NCBI GenBank assembly: GCA_022495005.1
Contig: JAGYXB010002069.1
Span: 1,922,001-1,986,000 of the forward strand
Reading direction: 5' to 3'
Length of the DNA: 64,000 nucleotides
Source of the DNA: Rhyacophila brunnea
Lineage: Eukaryota; Arthropoda; Insecta; Trichoptera; Rhyacophilidae
In this document: positions 12,401 to 23,426 of the stretch, in pieces
How positions within the stretch are numbered: position 1 is the first letter of the stretch
Layout: each line of letters begins with the position of its first letter
Translations under genes and position numbers: made by a program
Notes under the pieces: generated by a model
Told to the model about the DNA's origin: nothing
Seen by the model: only the letters and a program-made list of their open reading frames with translations
The model's database searches: none

Positions 12401-13177
12401 GCTTTAGAGGCCACCACCCTATTGCGTTTATTGTCGACTGTGAGCAAACGCGGCACCCATCTTGCAGAAATTTTTTTCATGCCCAATTTGTCATGTAAAA
12501 TAGAAATGACGCTACCTTTTGAGATCCCTGTAACCTCAATTATCTCACTCAACTTTAATCTTTGGTCACTTAACACCATATCGTGGATTTTATTGATCAT
12601 TTCTGGTGTAGTCACCTCTACAGGACGTCCTGAGCGTGGTTCATCCTTTGTTGATGTACGACCACGTTTAAATTCATTTAACCAGTTATAAATAGTTGCA
12701 AGTGAAGGAGCAGATATGCCGTGAACTAAATCCAACTCATTTTTTATTTCCTTTGCTGTTAACCCTTTTATATTAAAATGTTTAATAACAGCTCTAAACT
12801 CAATTTTCTCCATTTTTGTAAACAAGCAATTTTTTTTTTAAATGTACGAAAAAAAACACAACAACCCGACCAATCTGATTGAAACTTCGCAGCATTCTGA
12901 ATCGGTAGTGCCGCTGCATGAAAACAAACCGCTTACAGTACTAGTCGCGCCACCTGTCGGCTTTTCTAAGGACTTATTGACCCACCCTCGTATCATTTTC
13001 TTTCCTAGAGATTAGATATTGTTATTCTTTCTTGTTGGATGTCTGCATAAAATAATGATTTTTTTATTTCTTTTTCAGTCTACCTGGCAAGGTCACAGTT
13101 TACCGCCTTCGGCCGGTATGCTGCCGCTCAGCGAAAGTCCCATCCTGGAACTGACCGAACAGATGGAGTCCATGTGA
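3177..13177 (+). CDS. Sik2: Salt-inducible kinase (SIK2-like), C-terminal part: join 3177-3424, 4034-6548, 13079-13177
   Basis: This is the 3' part of a salt-inducible kinase gene, an AMPK-related, LKB1-activated Ser/Thr kinase that phosphorylates CRTC coactivators and class IIa HDACs. Three exons join cleanly (phases 0, 2, 0) and give 953 residues to the stop at 13175-13177. The first exon carries the end of the UBA region (SYDHHAAIYLLLLERLK) and RRRPSSVAEQAI, equivalent to the PKA site near Ser358 of mammalian SIK2. Further on are STDEGCETDMDD (about 5060-5097) and RSPVDFREGRRASD (about 5480-5523), the conserved 14-3-3/PKA motif around Ser587 of SIK2. This motif is SIK1/2-type rather than SIK3-type. 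The rest is low-complexity and rich in Ser and Gln. The kinase domain is absent, so upstream exons must lie to the left. The length resembles insect SIK2, which is longer than the mammalian protein. Confidence 0.93.
3425..4033. other. SIK intron (609 bp)
   Basis: GT-AG intron between the first two SIK exons of the window. Short ORFs on both strands show no domain. No repeat was recognised. Confidence 0.85.
4034..6548 (+). CDS. Sik2: SIK large exon: regulatory Ser/Gln-rich region
   Basis: The acceptor AG is at 4032-4033 (TTTCCAG) and the donor at 6549-6550 (CAG|GTATAT). The exon is 2515 bases with no frame interruption. It encodes Ser-rich stretches, STDEGCETDMDD, FREGRRASD, a basic PKRISLPEN segment (about 5781-5807) and a Gln-rich stretch near 5940-6010. 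All the long antisense ORFs over this exon are shadows. Six bases of stop-containing read-through after 6548 are intronic. Confidence 0.94.
6549..7178. other. SIK last intron, 5' part, no feature
   Basis: AT-rich intron start containing an (ATAAT)n-like run near 6858-6890. Nothing else was recognised. Confidence 0.7.
7179..7878. mobile_element. hAT-like MITE, CAGTGGCGAAGG family, copy 1
   Basis: The ends are inverted repeats of about 90 bp. The left end, CAGTAGCGAAGG..., mirrors the right end, which ends ...CCTTCGCCTCTG. Shared internal blocks include GTGCACATTAAACTTTGT and CATACGTATTTG. Flanking octamers ACAAATTT (7171-7178) and ACAGATTT (7879-7886) match at 7 of 8 positions, as expected for an aged 8-bp hAT duplication. 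There is no transposase. It contains a separate TTAA MITE at 7640-7756. Related copies lie at 40289-40856 and 48085-48285. Confidence 0.85.
7640..7756. mobile_element. TTAA-flanked MITE (piggyBac-like), nested in a hAT-like MITE
   Basis: The element is bounded by TTAA at 7640-7643 and 7753-7756. Inside each end are short inverted ends (CTGCGGAGC... and ...GCGTTGAAAGGA). The interior carries the core AATAACATGCTAATTAC that recurs at 26280-26330, 26690-26745, 46820-46880 and 63905-63965. The copy at 46771-46895 is the reverse complement over most of its length. It is absent from the equivalent place in the copy at 40289-40856, so it inserted later. Confidence 0.75.
8013..9135 (-). mobile_element. 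RTE/BovB-like non-LTR retrotransposon fragment (old)
   Basis: Read on the minus strand, disrupted frames give pieces matching the RT C-terminal region of RTE-type elements. One is LLRVETGSTLVRPEVNKS near 9070-9120. Another, AQDEPVNQS...TTDKGTAL near 8250-8300, parallels the newer copies at 17796-18410 and 44211-44690. The 3' tail (plus strand CTTCTTCTCGGTCATTCCC) matches the same end in those copies. Many stops and frameshifts make it non-functional. It lies in the last SIK intron. Confidence 0.75.
9821..9993. mobile_element. Small MITE with ~19-bp inverted ends
   Basis: ACAGACCTACAAACTTATC at 9821-9839 is the exact inverse of GATAAGTTTGTAGGTCTGT at 9975-9993, enclosing about 135 bp of non-coding sequence. 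The target duplication is not clear, so the family is unassigned. Confidence 0.7.
9994..11700. other. SIK intron sequence, no gene seen
   Basis: AT-rich intronic sequence. The longest ORF (10162-10440) is low-complexity, hydrophobic and AT-driven. I recognised no domain or repeat here. Confidence 0.6.
11701..12990 (-). mobile_element. mariner transposon with full terminal repeats, transposase broken
   Basis: The terminal inverted repeats begin CGAGGGTGGGTCAATAA and match at about 28 of 30 positions between ends. They are flanked by TA at 11699-11700 and 12991-12992. The length of 1290 bp is typical for mariner. The transposase reads on the minus strand. An HTH-bearing N-terminal part starts at 12825 or 12813. 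The catalytic motifs are TVDETWIHH (about 12315-12345), FHQDNARVHT and YSPDLAPSDFF. I count 34 residues between the second and third aspartates, the D,D34D signature. Reading needs at least three frame changes (for example a run of seven T near 12360), so it cannot make an active enzyme. It lies in the last SIK intron, antisense to the gene. Confidence 0.93.
12337..12825 (-). pseudogene. mariner transposase, N-terminal fragment
   Basis: This frame encodes the paired helix-turn-helix DNA-binding region and linker of a mariner transposase (for example GRPVEVTTPEMI). The frame is lost just before the first catalytic aspartate: the T-run near 12360 shifts it so that FFRRFVTVDETW is read in the next frame. 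The catalytic remainder continues on the same strand to about 11760 in other frames. Confidence 0.85.
13079..13177 (+). CDS. Sik2: SIK terminal coding exon
   Basis: The acceptor is TTTTTCAG at 13071-13078. The exon adds 32 codons (Ser-Thr-Trp-Gln-Gly ... Glu-Ser-Met) and the TGA at 13175-13177. It joins the previous exon in phase 0. The ORF track misses it because there is no internal start codon. The call rests on the acceptor, the matching phase and the acidic SIK-like tail SESPILELTEQMES. Confidence 0.85.
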   Translation, partial: STWQGHSLPPSAGMLPLSESPILELTEQMESM

Positions 13178-13690
13178 ATGAATTAGAATCATATTAATTC
13201 TAATATTCCGCAGTTATATTGACAGTGAAGAAGTTATACTATTTGTCAAATTGAATTCAGTGTAACAGACAGTATAAGTATACAATTATTATGTTAAAGC
13301 CTGGTTAACGTTTGAAACGGTTTAGTTATGTTTATAAATTAGTGCGTAACTTTTGTATATGTACTTAATGCTTATTGAAACAAAAAATGTCACCGCAATC
13401 TCTAATCTGTTGACTTGCAAGTGATAAAGTCATAATTAAGTTTTGTGAGAGAATATGTTTTGTATGCAACTCTTGTGATTACAACATGATAAAATGGGTT
13501 TAAAGTATGTTTGAGTATTAAAACAGTCTTTAAACTTTGTATGGAATGTATTTGCGTCATTATGTTATTTTCTTCTCTTTTTAAAATACCGGTTGACTGT
13601 AATAAAACGAGTTATGAATGACACAGGTACAGTTGGTTGCTTAAAAACTTAGAATGGAATAATAAAACAATCTTCTACAACAAAAACAAG
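13178..13690 (+). promoter_or_regulatory. SIK 3' UTR with two AATAAA poly(A) signals
   Basis: This AT-rich sequence follows the SIK stop codon. Canonical AATAAA hexamers lie at 13601-13606 and 13661-13666, either of which would give a 3' UTR of roughly 0.45-0.51 kb. The choice between them is inferred. Confidence 0.6.
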
Positions 13691-14314
13691 TATATACCCA
13701 TTTTGGTATTTATGTTAATGAAATGGAATCATTGTTGTATCAGGTACTGATTTAATTGTTCTGATGAAAATTCTCCAAATCCAAACAATTTTGAATTTAA
13801 TTTTTAAGAACTGAATTAAATGAGTCGTTTAGTCACTAAAACCCTCTCTGGAGGTTTTTTTGAGTTTTGAGTAAATTGTGAAAAACTGTTTTGTGCATTT
13901 ACGATGATGGTGATGTTTGTATAGCGATTTAAACTTATGCTAAAAATCATGGTTTGAATCTTGACATCTGATTGGTCGGCTATGTAGAGCAGATTTACTA
14001 ACCTGTTATTTATACTAGAGATTTGGTGACTCAAGTCAATATTCATTTTGAATTTTTTACGAAACGGGTTGGAATTTAAAACTCGCACCTCGATAGCCTG
14101 GTAGACCTATAGATATAGCACATACGTACATTCAAAACTAATTTTATTGAAAAATTGCCCAGAGCGGGTTTGGCAACTAAGCGACTCAAATGTTCGGTGT
14201 GTTGCCTAATTCGGTTGTGCAAAAGTCACTTTTCACATATCTTCAAATAAGTCCATTTGAAAGGGAAAAACTATTATAGTTTTTATAGTTTATTGAACAA
14301 TCGTATTTATAATA
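13691..14314. other. Intergenic, no feature seen
   Basis: Sequence between the SIK 3' end and a Tigger-like element. An antisense 90-codon ORF (13816-14088) has no recognisable domain. Confidence 0.6.
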
Positions 14315-15165
14315 CAGGTAACCCTCGTTCATCGCGAGGGATACGTTCTGGACATGGTCGCGATAAGCGAAATTTCGCAATCAACGAGGGATTCCCTTGT
14401 TTGGCCTCTCTACGTTTATTGTGCAAAATTTTCGATTACATACTGTCAAGTAATACATTACAGCCACGTTGTACAGCACTCACTCGCTCGTAATCTTCGT
14501 CGTTCTCTTCTAACAACTCCATGCATTGATTGTGAAGAGAAAGGGCCTTTTCAATGGTTTTAATACTTAACTTCGCACTGGAACAGGTTCGGAGACGTGA
14601 TTTTCCAGGGATGTATGGTAGTCCATTTACTGCAGCTCTTCATTAGTTAAGATCTAATCTGAACAAAATCTGGATATCATCTACATCAACACCTTCGATG
14701 CCTCCGGATATGGCTATAAGACTAATCTCTTAGAAGATATTTTGAATATCATTTTCATAATTGCAGTGAACTTCAACAATTCCACTGAACAACTTTTTCC
14801 AAACACCCTTCATACACGACTGGATGACTTCATTCCACGCTTCATCGATGTTTCTGATAGCTTACTTAATATTAAATCGTTTCCACCAAACCCGCGTGGC
14901 ATCTCTATCACCTCCATCAGTTTCTTCAATGAGTTGAGAGAAGAAGAGTTAGACGATCCTTGGATGCTTTAAATCCAGAATCAGTCTTCTCCTCTATGGA
15001 AATAAACGTACGTGTTGGCATTCGTTTCCAATAGAGTCCTGTCTCATCCACATTAAAAATTAAATTTGGTGGATAATCCCCTTTCCACAATTTCCAGTTT
15101 TAAAAAAGATCGCGATAAAACGAATCCGCACTCGCCGGAGTCGCGATGAACGGGGGGGTTACCTG
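14315..15165 (-). mobile_element. Tigger/pogo-like DNA transposon, internally deleted
   Basis: The ends CAGGTAACCCTCGTTCATCG and the inverse of ...GATGAACGGGGGGGTTACCTG are flanked by TA (14313-14314 and 15166-15167). The minus strand retains DDE_1-type pieces, including NVDETGLYWKRMPTRTF and ASKDRLTLLL at about 14930-15090. Further on are residual fragments of the N-terminal half. At 851 bp it is far shorter than an autonomous Tigger, and the frames are disrupted. The plus-strand ORFs here are shadows. Confidence 0.88.
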
Positions 15166-15167
15166 TA

Positions 15168-17738
15168 TGGATGTAAAATGTTGTGAACTATGAAGACAGC
15201 GGAGGTGGGGGGGAACACATCCACAAAAGACAAGAAGCCGAGTAATGATAATGTGTCAACTCAGCAAAGTGATCTATTATTACATGACACTGTCCATAGC
15301 ATTGTAATATTTGAGTAAATACAGTAATCTTGTTGAAATCGCAAAAGATTTATAATTCAATATTCTCTCTTGTAATGTTATGATATTATAAAATGAATTT
15401 TAGTTGAATGATCGTCAATTTAGATTGTAAATCATAGATGTTGCTAGTTTCGGTTATCGTTTAGTTAATTTTTATCTTATAAAAGCGAGAATCTCTTAAA
15501 ATAAATTTACAAAAAGGGTTTACGATGGTTTTTTAATTAGTACAATAATTATGTACACATTTTTTACAAACACATTGTATCAATATTCCATTCACAATTT
15601 ACAATAATATGACTTAGAAGACACATTTTTTTAAACAAAATCAAAATCAACATCGAAAATAAGTCACCGATCACGTTCAATTAAAATGACAAAGTCGTAC
15701 CTAAGGTTTTTGCAAACACAAGCTTTTATAATATGTAAATTGCAATTAATAATAATGTTTTATACATCAATAATATTTAAAGCATTTTGTATATTTTACT
15801 AAATAATGAATACAATCAATGATAAAAATTTAGCATCTTTGAAAGATTTATTAATCAATGTGTTTTACAATATTTATTCACCAAACAAGATTCAAGATTA
15901 TTATTTAAAGAGTAATTCTTTCATGATACAAACATACAATATGAATTACAAATCCTTATTAGACTGCGGTTTCTATATCGAGACATACCTACACGTCACC
16001 GCAATCGTTTCTGGAACTAAAACCGTTGCAATACTTGCAACATGCAAAAAGCGCATGACGTAATATTACTGTCATTGCATACAGCGCCGTGACGTAGATG
16101 TCAATATATAGACACACAGTAGTCACGAATCTGTGTATGAAGTCATTAATTAATTTAATCCTTTTAATATAAATATAAAATCAATAAAACAACATTTCAG
16201 AACAGACTTACAATTCGGCCACCATTTTGGGTCAAGCAACGTTTTCACAAAACATAGACTTAAAGATGTATCTTTGCTTGAACACATACATTCGCCACAA
16301 TGGTGCTTCATTCAAGACATTCTCAATGAAACCTGAATCCATATTTTTGTCTATTGTAGTAATTATCATTCATAATTATTTTTTTTAAAGTCATTTGATC
16401 TACAGAAACGTAATTGTTAGAGTTCTTGTGGGTTGTTTAATAATTTAAAAATTTGTTTCGCAAACCCAGTACTGGCCTACATACATCTGCCCGTAAACAT
16501 GTTTTCAGGAAAATGTTTACTCTTTCACCGGACGTAGTAAAGTGTAGTATCGTATAGCAAAGAACAACCCTCAAAACATGTTTTAAAACCTCGGGAAACT
16601 TCTACCTGTCTTCTCCTATTTTTTTTAGCAAGCATTGCGAATTCTCGTTGAACTTCGAACACGGCTCTCAAAACCTTGGTTGGAACTCACCGTCATAATA
16701 TAATGTTGTTTTGATTAATGCATGAATTTTTTTACGATGTGGACTGTCCGAACTTATTTCATTTGATGGCAAATGTTTGCAGGTGAAAAATGTTTGTGAA
16801 TGCACATTAATTGCCTAGGAATAAAAGATTAAATAAAACAATTGTGTAATTTTTGTTTGTGGGCAGACGAATGTATGTCTATACTAGGCTTTACAAGCAA
16901 TGTAATATGAAATCTGGAAAGGTATTTTGAATGTGAATTAAGACAAAGCTAGCGTGAATCTCTTAAAATCACCGAAAGGTGTACCACTATGAGATCATTT
17001 TTGGTAAAACATGTGTAACTGTCACTTTCAATGTTTATTATTGTGGATATTATATAATATTGGTTTGACCGTCTATTTCTATCTAAGAATTGCGAGTACA
17101 ACCCTATACTTTTTCTACATACATGATATTGTCAAATAATGAAAAATAAGAAGACATAATTCAGTGCCATGTAACCTAATATTGTCACCACTCGTCATTT
17201 GGCACTCGACACTTGGCACCAGCTTAGCCATAGGTTCATCAACAAATCTAACATTGTAGTTTTTTTTTAATTTTATCAAGTAGGTACCTAAACATAATAA
17301 AAAAAACAAATGTTTGATTCAACGTGACGTTTTGTATGGCATTTCTAAGATGTAGCTAGCCAAGAGATCTGGACTTAGAATAAATTTATGTGTATAAATA
17401 ATATTTTTTTGTAAAACCAATCTAGTCAGGATCATTCCTAAAGTCAACGAAAGATTTATTATTGATAACTTATCCACCTGTGATAGAATATTAAATTTAT
17501 ATACACCTGTATCCGGTGCGTACGAGGTTTTAGAAAAACCCAACATATACCGAGCACACTAATTATTGGTTTGAAACTTTGTATTTTGTAACCAAAAAAG
17601 AAATTTTTTAAACACAATAAAAAATTATTATAAGTAGATACCTAGTAGTTTTTCATTAATATTAAAAAAATACTCACATGACTAAATAGCATTATTTGTT
17701 GATAATATTCTAACGATAAACTCATATTATGTTAACTA
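15168..17738. other. Intergenic, no gene seen
   Basis: AT-rich sequence with only short, composition-driven ORFs. No repeat end or domain was recognised. Confidence 0.55.
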
Positions 17739-17770
17739 GGGGTCATCCATAAATGACATCACACGATTTT
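17739..17770. repeat. Short repeat-like motif (GGGGTCATCCATAAATGAC)
   Basis: This phrase resembles a transposon-end motif I associate with many animal genomes (GTCATCCATAAAT(T/G)ACGTCAC). No matching opposite end was found nearby. It is a weak call. Confidence 0.3.
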
Positions 17771-17795
17771 GTGTATTTTTTTAACAGCCATTGTC

Positions 17796-18410
17796 ATATT
17801 CTTCTTCTTGGTCATACGCTCATGGCTGAGGATCGTGACCACTTTTAAATTTTGTCATCCTTTGAGTGACCTCAGTCAGCTCCTTCACTTGGTCGCTCCA
17901 GCGCGCAGACGCTCTTCCTCTGCTTCGCCTTCCCTGGAGGCCACCCAAAACCACCAGTCTCTCCAGGTTGTCCGGTCCGCGCCGGACAATATGTCCAAAA
18001 AACTGCAGAATTCGTCTCGGACATATTGTTGAGAGCTGTTCCTTTATCTGCAGTCTCTGGATGATTGAGTGGTTCGTCCTGTGCTCCGTCCAAGAAATAC
18101 GAAGCAATCGGCGCCAACACCACATCTCAAAAGCATCAATTGCCTTCCGTTCCCATGCCTTCAGGGTCCATGACTCGACTCCGTATAAAAATATAGAGAA
18201 CACTAATGTTTGCACAAGCATCATTTTTGTGGTAATCGAAATTCCCCGATCCTTGCATATAGTGGTAAGACGTGCCATTGCATTTTTTGCAATCTGTGTG
18301 CGCCTTCTTATTTCCGCTTCACATCCGCCCTTTCCACTGATGGTTGATCCCAGATATACAAACTCATCCACTGTTTCTAAGGTTTGTCTGTTCTGTCAAA
18401 TAGTAGTATA
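17796..18410 (-). mobile_element. RTE/BovB-like non-LTR retrotransposon, 3' end copy
   Basis: The minus-strand frame 17820-18371 is open for 183 codons. It encodes the conserved C-terminal segment of RTE-type reverse transcriptases: FVYLGSTISGKGGCEAEIRR, then LVFSIFLYGVESWTL, then MWCWRRLLRISWTEHRTN and GHIVRRGPDNLERLVVLG. The 5' portion (endonuclease and RT core) is missing, as in a 5'-truncated insertion. The same segment recurs at 44211-44690, and older at 8013-9135. The copy is the least decayed of the three. Confidence 0.9.
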
Positions 18411-19361
18411 AAATGAGAATATCGCGTCTCGCTTACTCTTGAAGAATGAAATTGTAGAGACATTCAGCACTTTTACGTGTAAACAGTTATTGTCATGATA
18501 GTTTAAAATAAGCACTATTGCCGACAGTAATTCCATGCACGTGTACAGGCGCTTTAATATTATTTCACTCTTTCATCGCGAATTTTCTAATAGGACCGTG
18601 CACAATCGATTCACTGCTGCCAACATGAAGCTGACGCCCGCACGCTGAATAATTTCCCGACTTAATCGATGATAATAATTATGTTCACACAAGAAAATCA
18701 TCATTGATTATTTTGCGATGTCACATGTTATCACATTATAACAAACACCTCTCGCCATATTCGTCAGGCTGTTATGTCATATATGGACGACCTCTGTATT
18801 TCATATTCAAACTGTTATTATTATATACTTGTATTTATTTTGTACAAGCAGAATATTAAATGAACATCTTTGGATTGTGTAATAATATTTAATGATGGTA
18901 GCTATATTTTTTTTACTACTTTTGTAGAATAGAAGTAGTTACGCATTGTTGCATACTATATTTTGTATACGTTACTTGATTGATTTTTTTTTTGTTTATA
19001 AGAATTGATTGTAAACAGAATATTTTGTATGTTTTGTTTTAAAGACAAATGTGAAATCACTGTAATCCGTAATACAATCATGTAATTTTATAAATTGTTA
19101 TAATTTTTACAAAACAAGGGAGCCATTCAAATTCATCTAATGACAAGATCTTAAGGTTAAATATGTGATGCAAATATTGAATATTGATATTTATGTACAT
19201 ATTTAAAATGAAACCACCATCAGTGGAGATGGAATGAAATGAAATATTAAATTATCAGTCTGTGAAATTGTCTAATCTCATTCAATTCTTCCATCCTTTG
19301 AGAGGTCTACCGGGGTGACTGCAGCCATCACATTCACTTTGCATTAATGTTCTTTATATAC
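18411..19361. other. Intergenic, no feature seen
   Basis: AT-rich DNA with no ORF above background and no recognised repeat. Confidence 0.55.
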
Positions 19362-19550
19362 CTTTCTTTCTTTTTAGCACTACAACAGGCCCTGAGACCC
19401 AATGATAGTAGTGTAGTAATATAAGTGAAACCATCACAAACACCCAGACTTTGAGAAAATCTCATAAATACACTGCGACCTCACCGGTATCGAACCGGAG
19501 CCCCCGGATGAAAGACCAGCGCCGTATGTGCTGGACTTCTAGGGCCGCTA
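19362..19550 (-). repeat. tRNA-derived SINE, family 2, copy 1
   Basis: The minus strand contains a box-B-like GGTTCGATACC (inverse of 19488-19498) and a tRNA-like head ending near 19550. A body follows containing the inverse of CCCAATGATAGTAGTGTAGT. A second copy at 38363-38535 aligns along the whole body. This is a retroposon, not a tRNA gene, because the tRNA part runs into a shared unique body. Confidence 0.75.
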
Positions 19551-20501
19551 TCTATTCATGCAATTACGGTTAATACTATTATTTATATTCTTATGGATTT
19601 AAGCCTCGTACTATTCCATTCGAGTCGCTTTTGTGACTCAGGATTCGCCTTTCGGCATCTTCAGGCGTTGTATATACTCATTAAAAGGCAAACACACACT
19701 GACAATGAACACTATTATCTCTAACTTATATAATAAATCAATACAATAAAGTTGGTAAAAACTTATCACCCTCCTATTAAGTCAAGGATCCAATAAAAAA
19801 ATATATAATAAACAAATTATGAATAGTTGAAGTGTAAAAAACCCATACCTTATCAATAATAAATACACTCGATATGCATATAATAAATCATTAAACCTAA
19901 TAGATCATTAGTAATTATAAACAAAAATACTACACTCCAGAGGTGTAAAATTGTCCAGAAGGCTTAAATCAATTAGAATTTAAATTCAAATTCCATCAAG
20001 TACCTTAAGTCAATAGTATTAATATTATTATTTATAATTTATTCAAATACTCAAGGTGTTCAAAAAAGTTTAAATTGTTATTTTGATCAGGATATTTTTG
20101 ATTTGTATGGCTTCCTTTGTATTTTTTTCTCTATGATACCTGCATAATAAAAATGAAATAAATCATGAATGTAATCCTAATAATATTTACCAGATAATTA
20201 AAAATAACCAGACTATGATATTATGGACAAATAGAAAACTAGAATGTAGCAATTTTTGACTTTTATATTAAAAACATTTTTGAAAATAATAATAAATCTA
20301 ATGTGTATCTGCTAATAATAATAATAAATAGAAATACAAATGTTGCTATGCTGCAAAATATAAAAAAAGATCTTGTTGTAGCTATAATGTTGCATGTATC
20401 AATAGAGAATCGAATTTTGTTACGTATAGGATTTTAATAAGAGGTATAATTATGCTTATGAGCAAATTTGTACTAATAGCTGTCACAAGTGTAACACTAC
20501 C
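19551..20501. other. Intergenic, no gene seen
   Basis: Very AT-rich sequence, including a short hairpin near 19625-19665 (GCTTTTGTGACTC... to CTTCAGGCG). No gene was recognised. Confidence 0.5.
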
Positions 20502-21512
20502 TTAACTCTTTTACTCCCAGCTGATTTAGCCTAGCATATGCGAAAACTCCCAAGCGTTTTTTGACAAAAAATCGTCGATTTAGTTTTTTTTAAATAACTA
20601 ATTCTACACATGTTTTAAAAATTTGAAACTTTTTTTGTGTGTTCTCAATGGTGTATAAAGCAATAATAAGTAATAATATTGATAGTTTACATCAATAAAA
20701 CAAAAGAAAAAAATAATGTATCAATATTTATTTAGAAATGAACGGATAAAACTATGTTTGAACAACAAAACAAGTGTGACAACATTTTTTTATTTATAAT
20801 TGATTTATCAAATTTTATAATATAATCTATCCTTATGTAGTAACAGAAAAAAAAATAAACAAATTATTATTTATCTATGAAATAGAATTTTTATAAAGTA
20901 ATCAAAAAAAATCGTATAGTGTTCAAGGTATTCAAGAATATTATTCAATTCACGAAATCGCAAGAGAATTCGATACAGTATCGACGACTAACTGATATGG
21001 GAATTAAGTAATTTCAAAAAATAAGTCTCAAAGCACTAAATCATTTATAATAATATTTATATTCGTGTATTTTTTCACCATCTTACAAAAAGTACAGTGG
21101 CATCCATTGTTAGTTCAAAAATTACAAAACTCATTCTGTAATGTGATATATGAATCATAAAACAACTAAAAGAAATATCAGAATTTAAAATGTGTCATAA
21201 AAATAATGTTTTATTATTTTTATGACCCTCTTTGGTCTCGAGTTCGACAGCAAGAGCAATTATGACTTGTGAGTTATTACTTATTAGGGTATGCCAAATT
21301 ATAAACAAGTGCGGCACTAAAATAAATATTAGTCATGCCCAACACAGAGTGAATATAATGCTTTGTCTACATGAGACGAAATATGGCGGGAAAAAATTTG
21401 GAATAAATCGTAAATTTGTTTCCAAACTTTCGGCCGATGGATCGGCCCAGATGGAGTTTTCGCATAGGTATGGTGGGCCGAAATATCGGCCCCGTGGGAG
21501 TAAAAGGGTTAA
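20502..21512. mobile_element. piggyBac-type TTAA element without transposase
   Basis: The ends TTAACTCTTTTACTCCCA (20502) and the inverse TTAACCCTTTTACTCCCA (ending at 21512) form inverted repeats that include the TTAA target site. A subterminal inverted block, ATGCGAAAACTCC, appears near both ends (about 20537 and, inverted, 21450-21465). The interior of 1.0 kb is AT-rich and has no piggyBac transposase. The 107-codon plus-strand ORF at 21232-21555 crosses the right end and is not credible. Confidence 0.8.
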
Positions 21513-23426
21513 TATGCATTCAATTAATGTCCTTAGGTACCGTATTTATCAATAGCACTCGTTCGGAAGTGTCATATCTCCTTATTTTAATGGATAGCTT
21601 TAATAGTTGAACGACGTTTCAACGTTATGCACTATGAATTCATATCATAGACGTTCGGTGTACAATGCTAGATTTAGATCCCCCAAATATATTATGATAC
21701 TTGAGAACATGCTTGGCAGCCACTTTGGAAAAAAAATTACTATTATTTATGAACATTATTTCACAATGTTTTGTCAATTGTATCAATTGAAATGAAAATT
21801 AAATCAGTTTATAAGAAAACTACACAAATAAAAAGGGTAATTATTCAGAAGTAGGAAAATTGAATGTTGCCCGACAAATGGATGAGCGCTGGAAAAATGT
21901 TAACACACAAGCGATCGACACACTCAATTGACACTAAGGACTTTCAATCATGGAGAAACTAAAATCCAACAAACCAGTTGCTGATGCAACTCATGCATGG
22001 GCCAATGACTGAAACCCACTTGCAATAATAATCTCATAACCTCAAACTGTCAAACCCATTGTCTCTTCAACTTCATTCTAAGTTTTTCCGTAATATCTTT
22101 ACGAGAATATTCTGGCAGAGTGTAATTATACAGGCATGGGTATTTCTCAACTTCTGCCACAAATTGTAAATTAAAAATCGGTTTGCCCATCTTTAACTTT
22201 TGACGTCTTGTTCAGTTCAGTTCAGTGCTACCAATTTTGGTAAGAAAGTATGATTTTTCATCAAGTCTACTGACATAGGCACCACTGTTTTATGGGAGAC
22301 CGGTAAATGAGAGACTGGGAGACTAGCATGTCGCGTCTCTTCAGTTTAGTACTAGCAAACGTGTTGAAACTGAGAGATTCCGGTCTTGCGGTGAGCGAGC
22401 TGCCATTGAAATACATTAGCTAGATACTGGTTTGAATTTGAGTATTTTCGTGAGCGGAAGGCCTAAGCGACAAGCCCTGTCAATTTGATTTGAATTAAAG
22501 TATGGCAGTAAACAACTAAGTCACGAAAAGACATTTATCTAGTAGTGGTTTGACCCCGACTGATAATGGTTTATATAAAAAAATATATTAATTCACGTTA
22601 TTAAACTTAATTTATTAATATGCTCAATATTATTATCGACCACTCTGCATATAACCTGGCAAGAGCAGTATCCCAATCTAATACAGGTAGATCTTATTAT
22701 TGCTCAGCACTATATTATAATATTGGAGAAATTTTTTTTCAAAAGAGTTTTCACTCATTTTCAATGTCAAATTTTTCTGAGCGTAGGTGAGTACAGGATT
22801 TACGATTGTCTAGTAAAATGAGGATATCTTGTCAATATCCTCTGTGATATCATTGTCGGTTTACGAGAGACCCGAGTTAGACAAAACTGTACGTACCTAT
22901 GTTCAATTCAGGTAAGGTTTGTTGCCGTGTGACAAATTGAGTAAGTATTCGATTTCCTACAATATCCATATTAACTTCATGAAAATGATTTTAAAAATTG
23001 TTACATATGATTATTATTAGCCGCGTGGCGAACGGTCTACGGCTACATAATAATTAATATTAATTTATCAGTTATTATGTTACTTAAAAGGATTTTTTAA
23101 AAAGATGTTTTAGAGTTGGAGAGCTATCCTCTGTAAATAATCTACCTCTGCCATTGCAAACGAAGACTGAATTCTGCGTCAATTCAGACCAACTCGATAC
23201 AATAATAGTTTATAAAATAAGTTTAGGGAAATAAACCCAAAGTTCACTTCAAAATGAACGGTTTAATAAGTCTATACATCATCTTTTGGCACTGACAATT
23301 TTTCTTAAAAATTAATCATTTTTAAAATGCCCTCGCATTAACAATACATAAAACATGCCTGAATCTACCTGTTTTATTATATTATAAAATGTATCTACAA
23401 ATAATTTACTATTTGAGACTCATAAG
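21513..23426. other. Intergenic, no gene seen
   Basis: No domain or clear repeat was recognised. ORFs are short. Confidence 0.5.

Noticed and set aside
11701..12990. Intact, active mariner
   Set aside because: The terminal repeats are well preserved, but the transposase needs at least three frame changes to read through.
17866..18411. 181-codon plus-strand ORF
   Set aside because: It is the complement of the RTE-type reverse transcriptase C-terminal frame on the minus strand.
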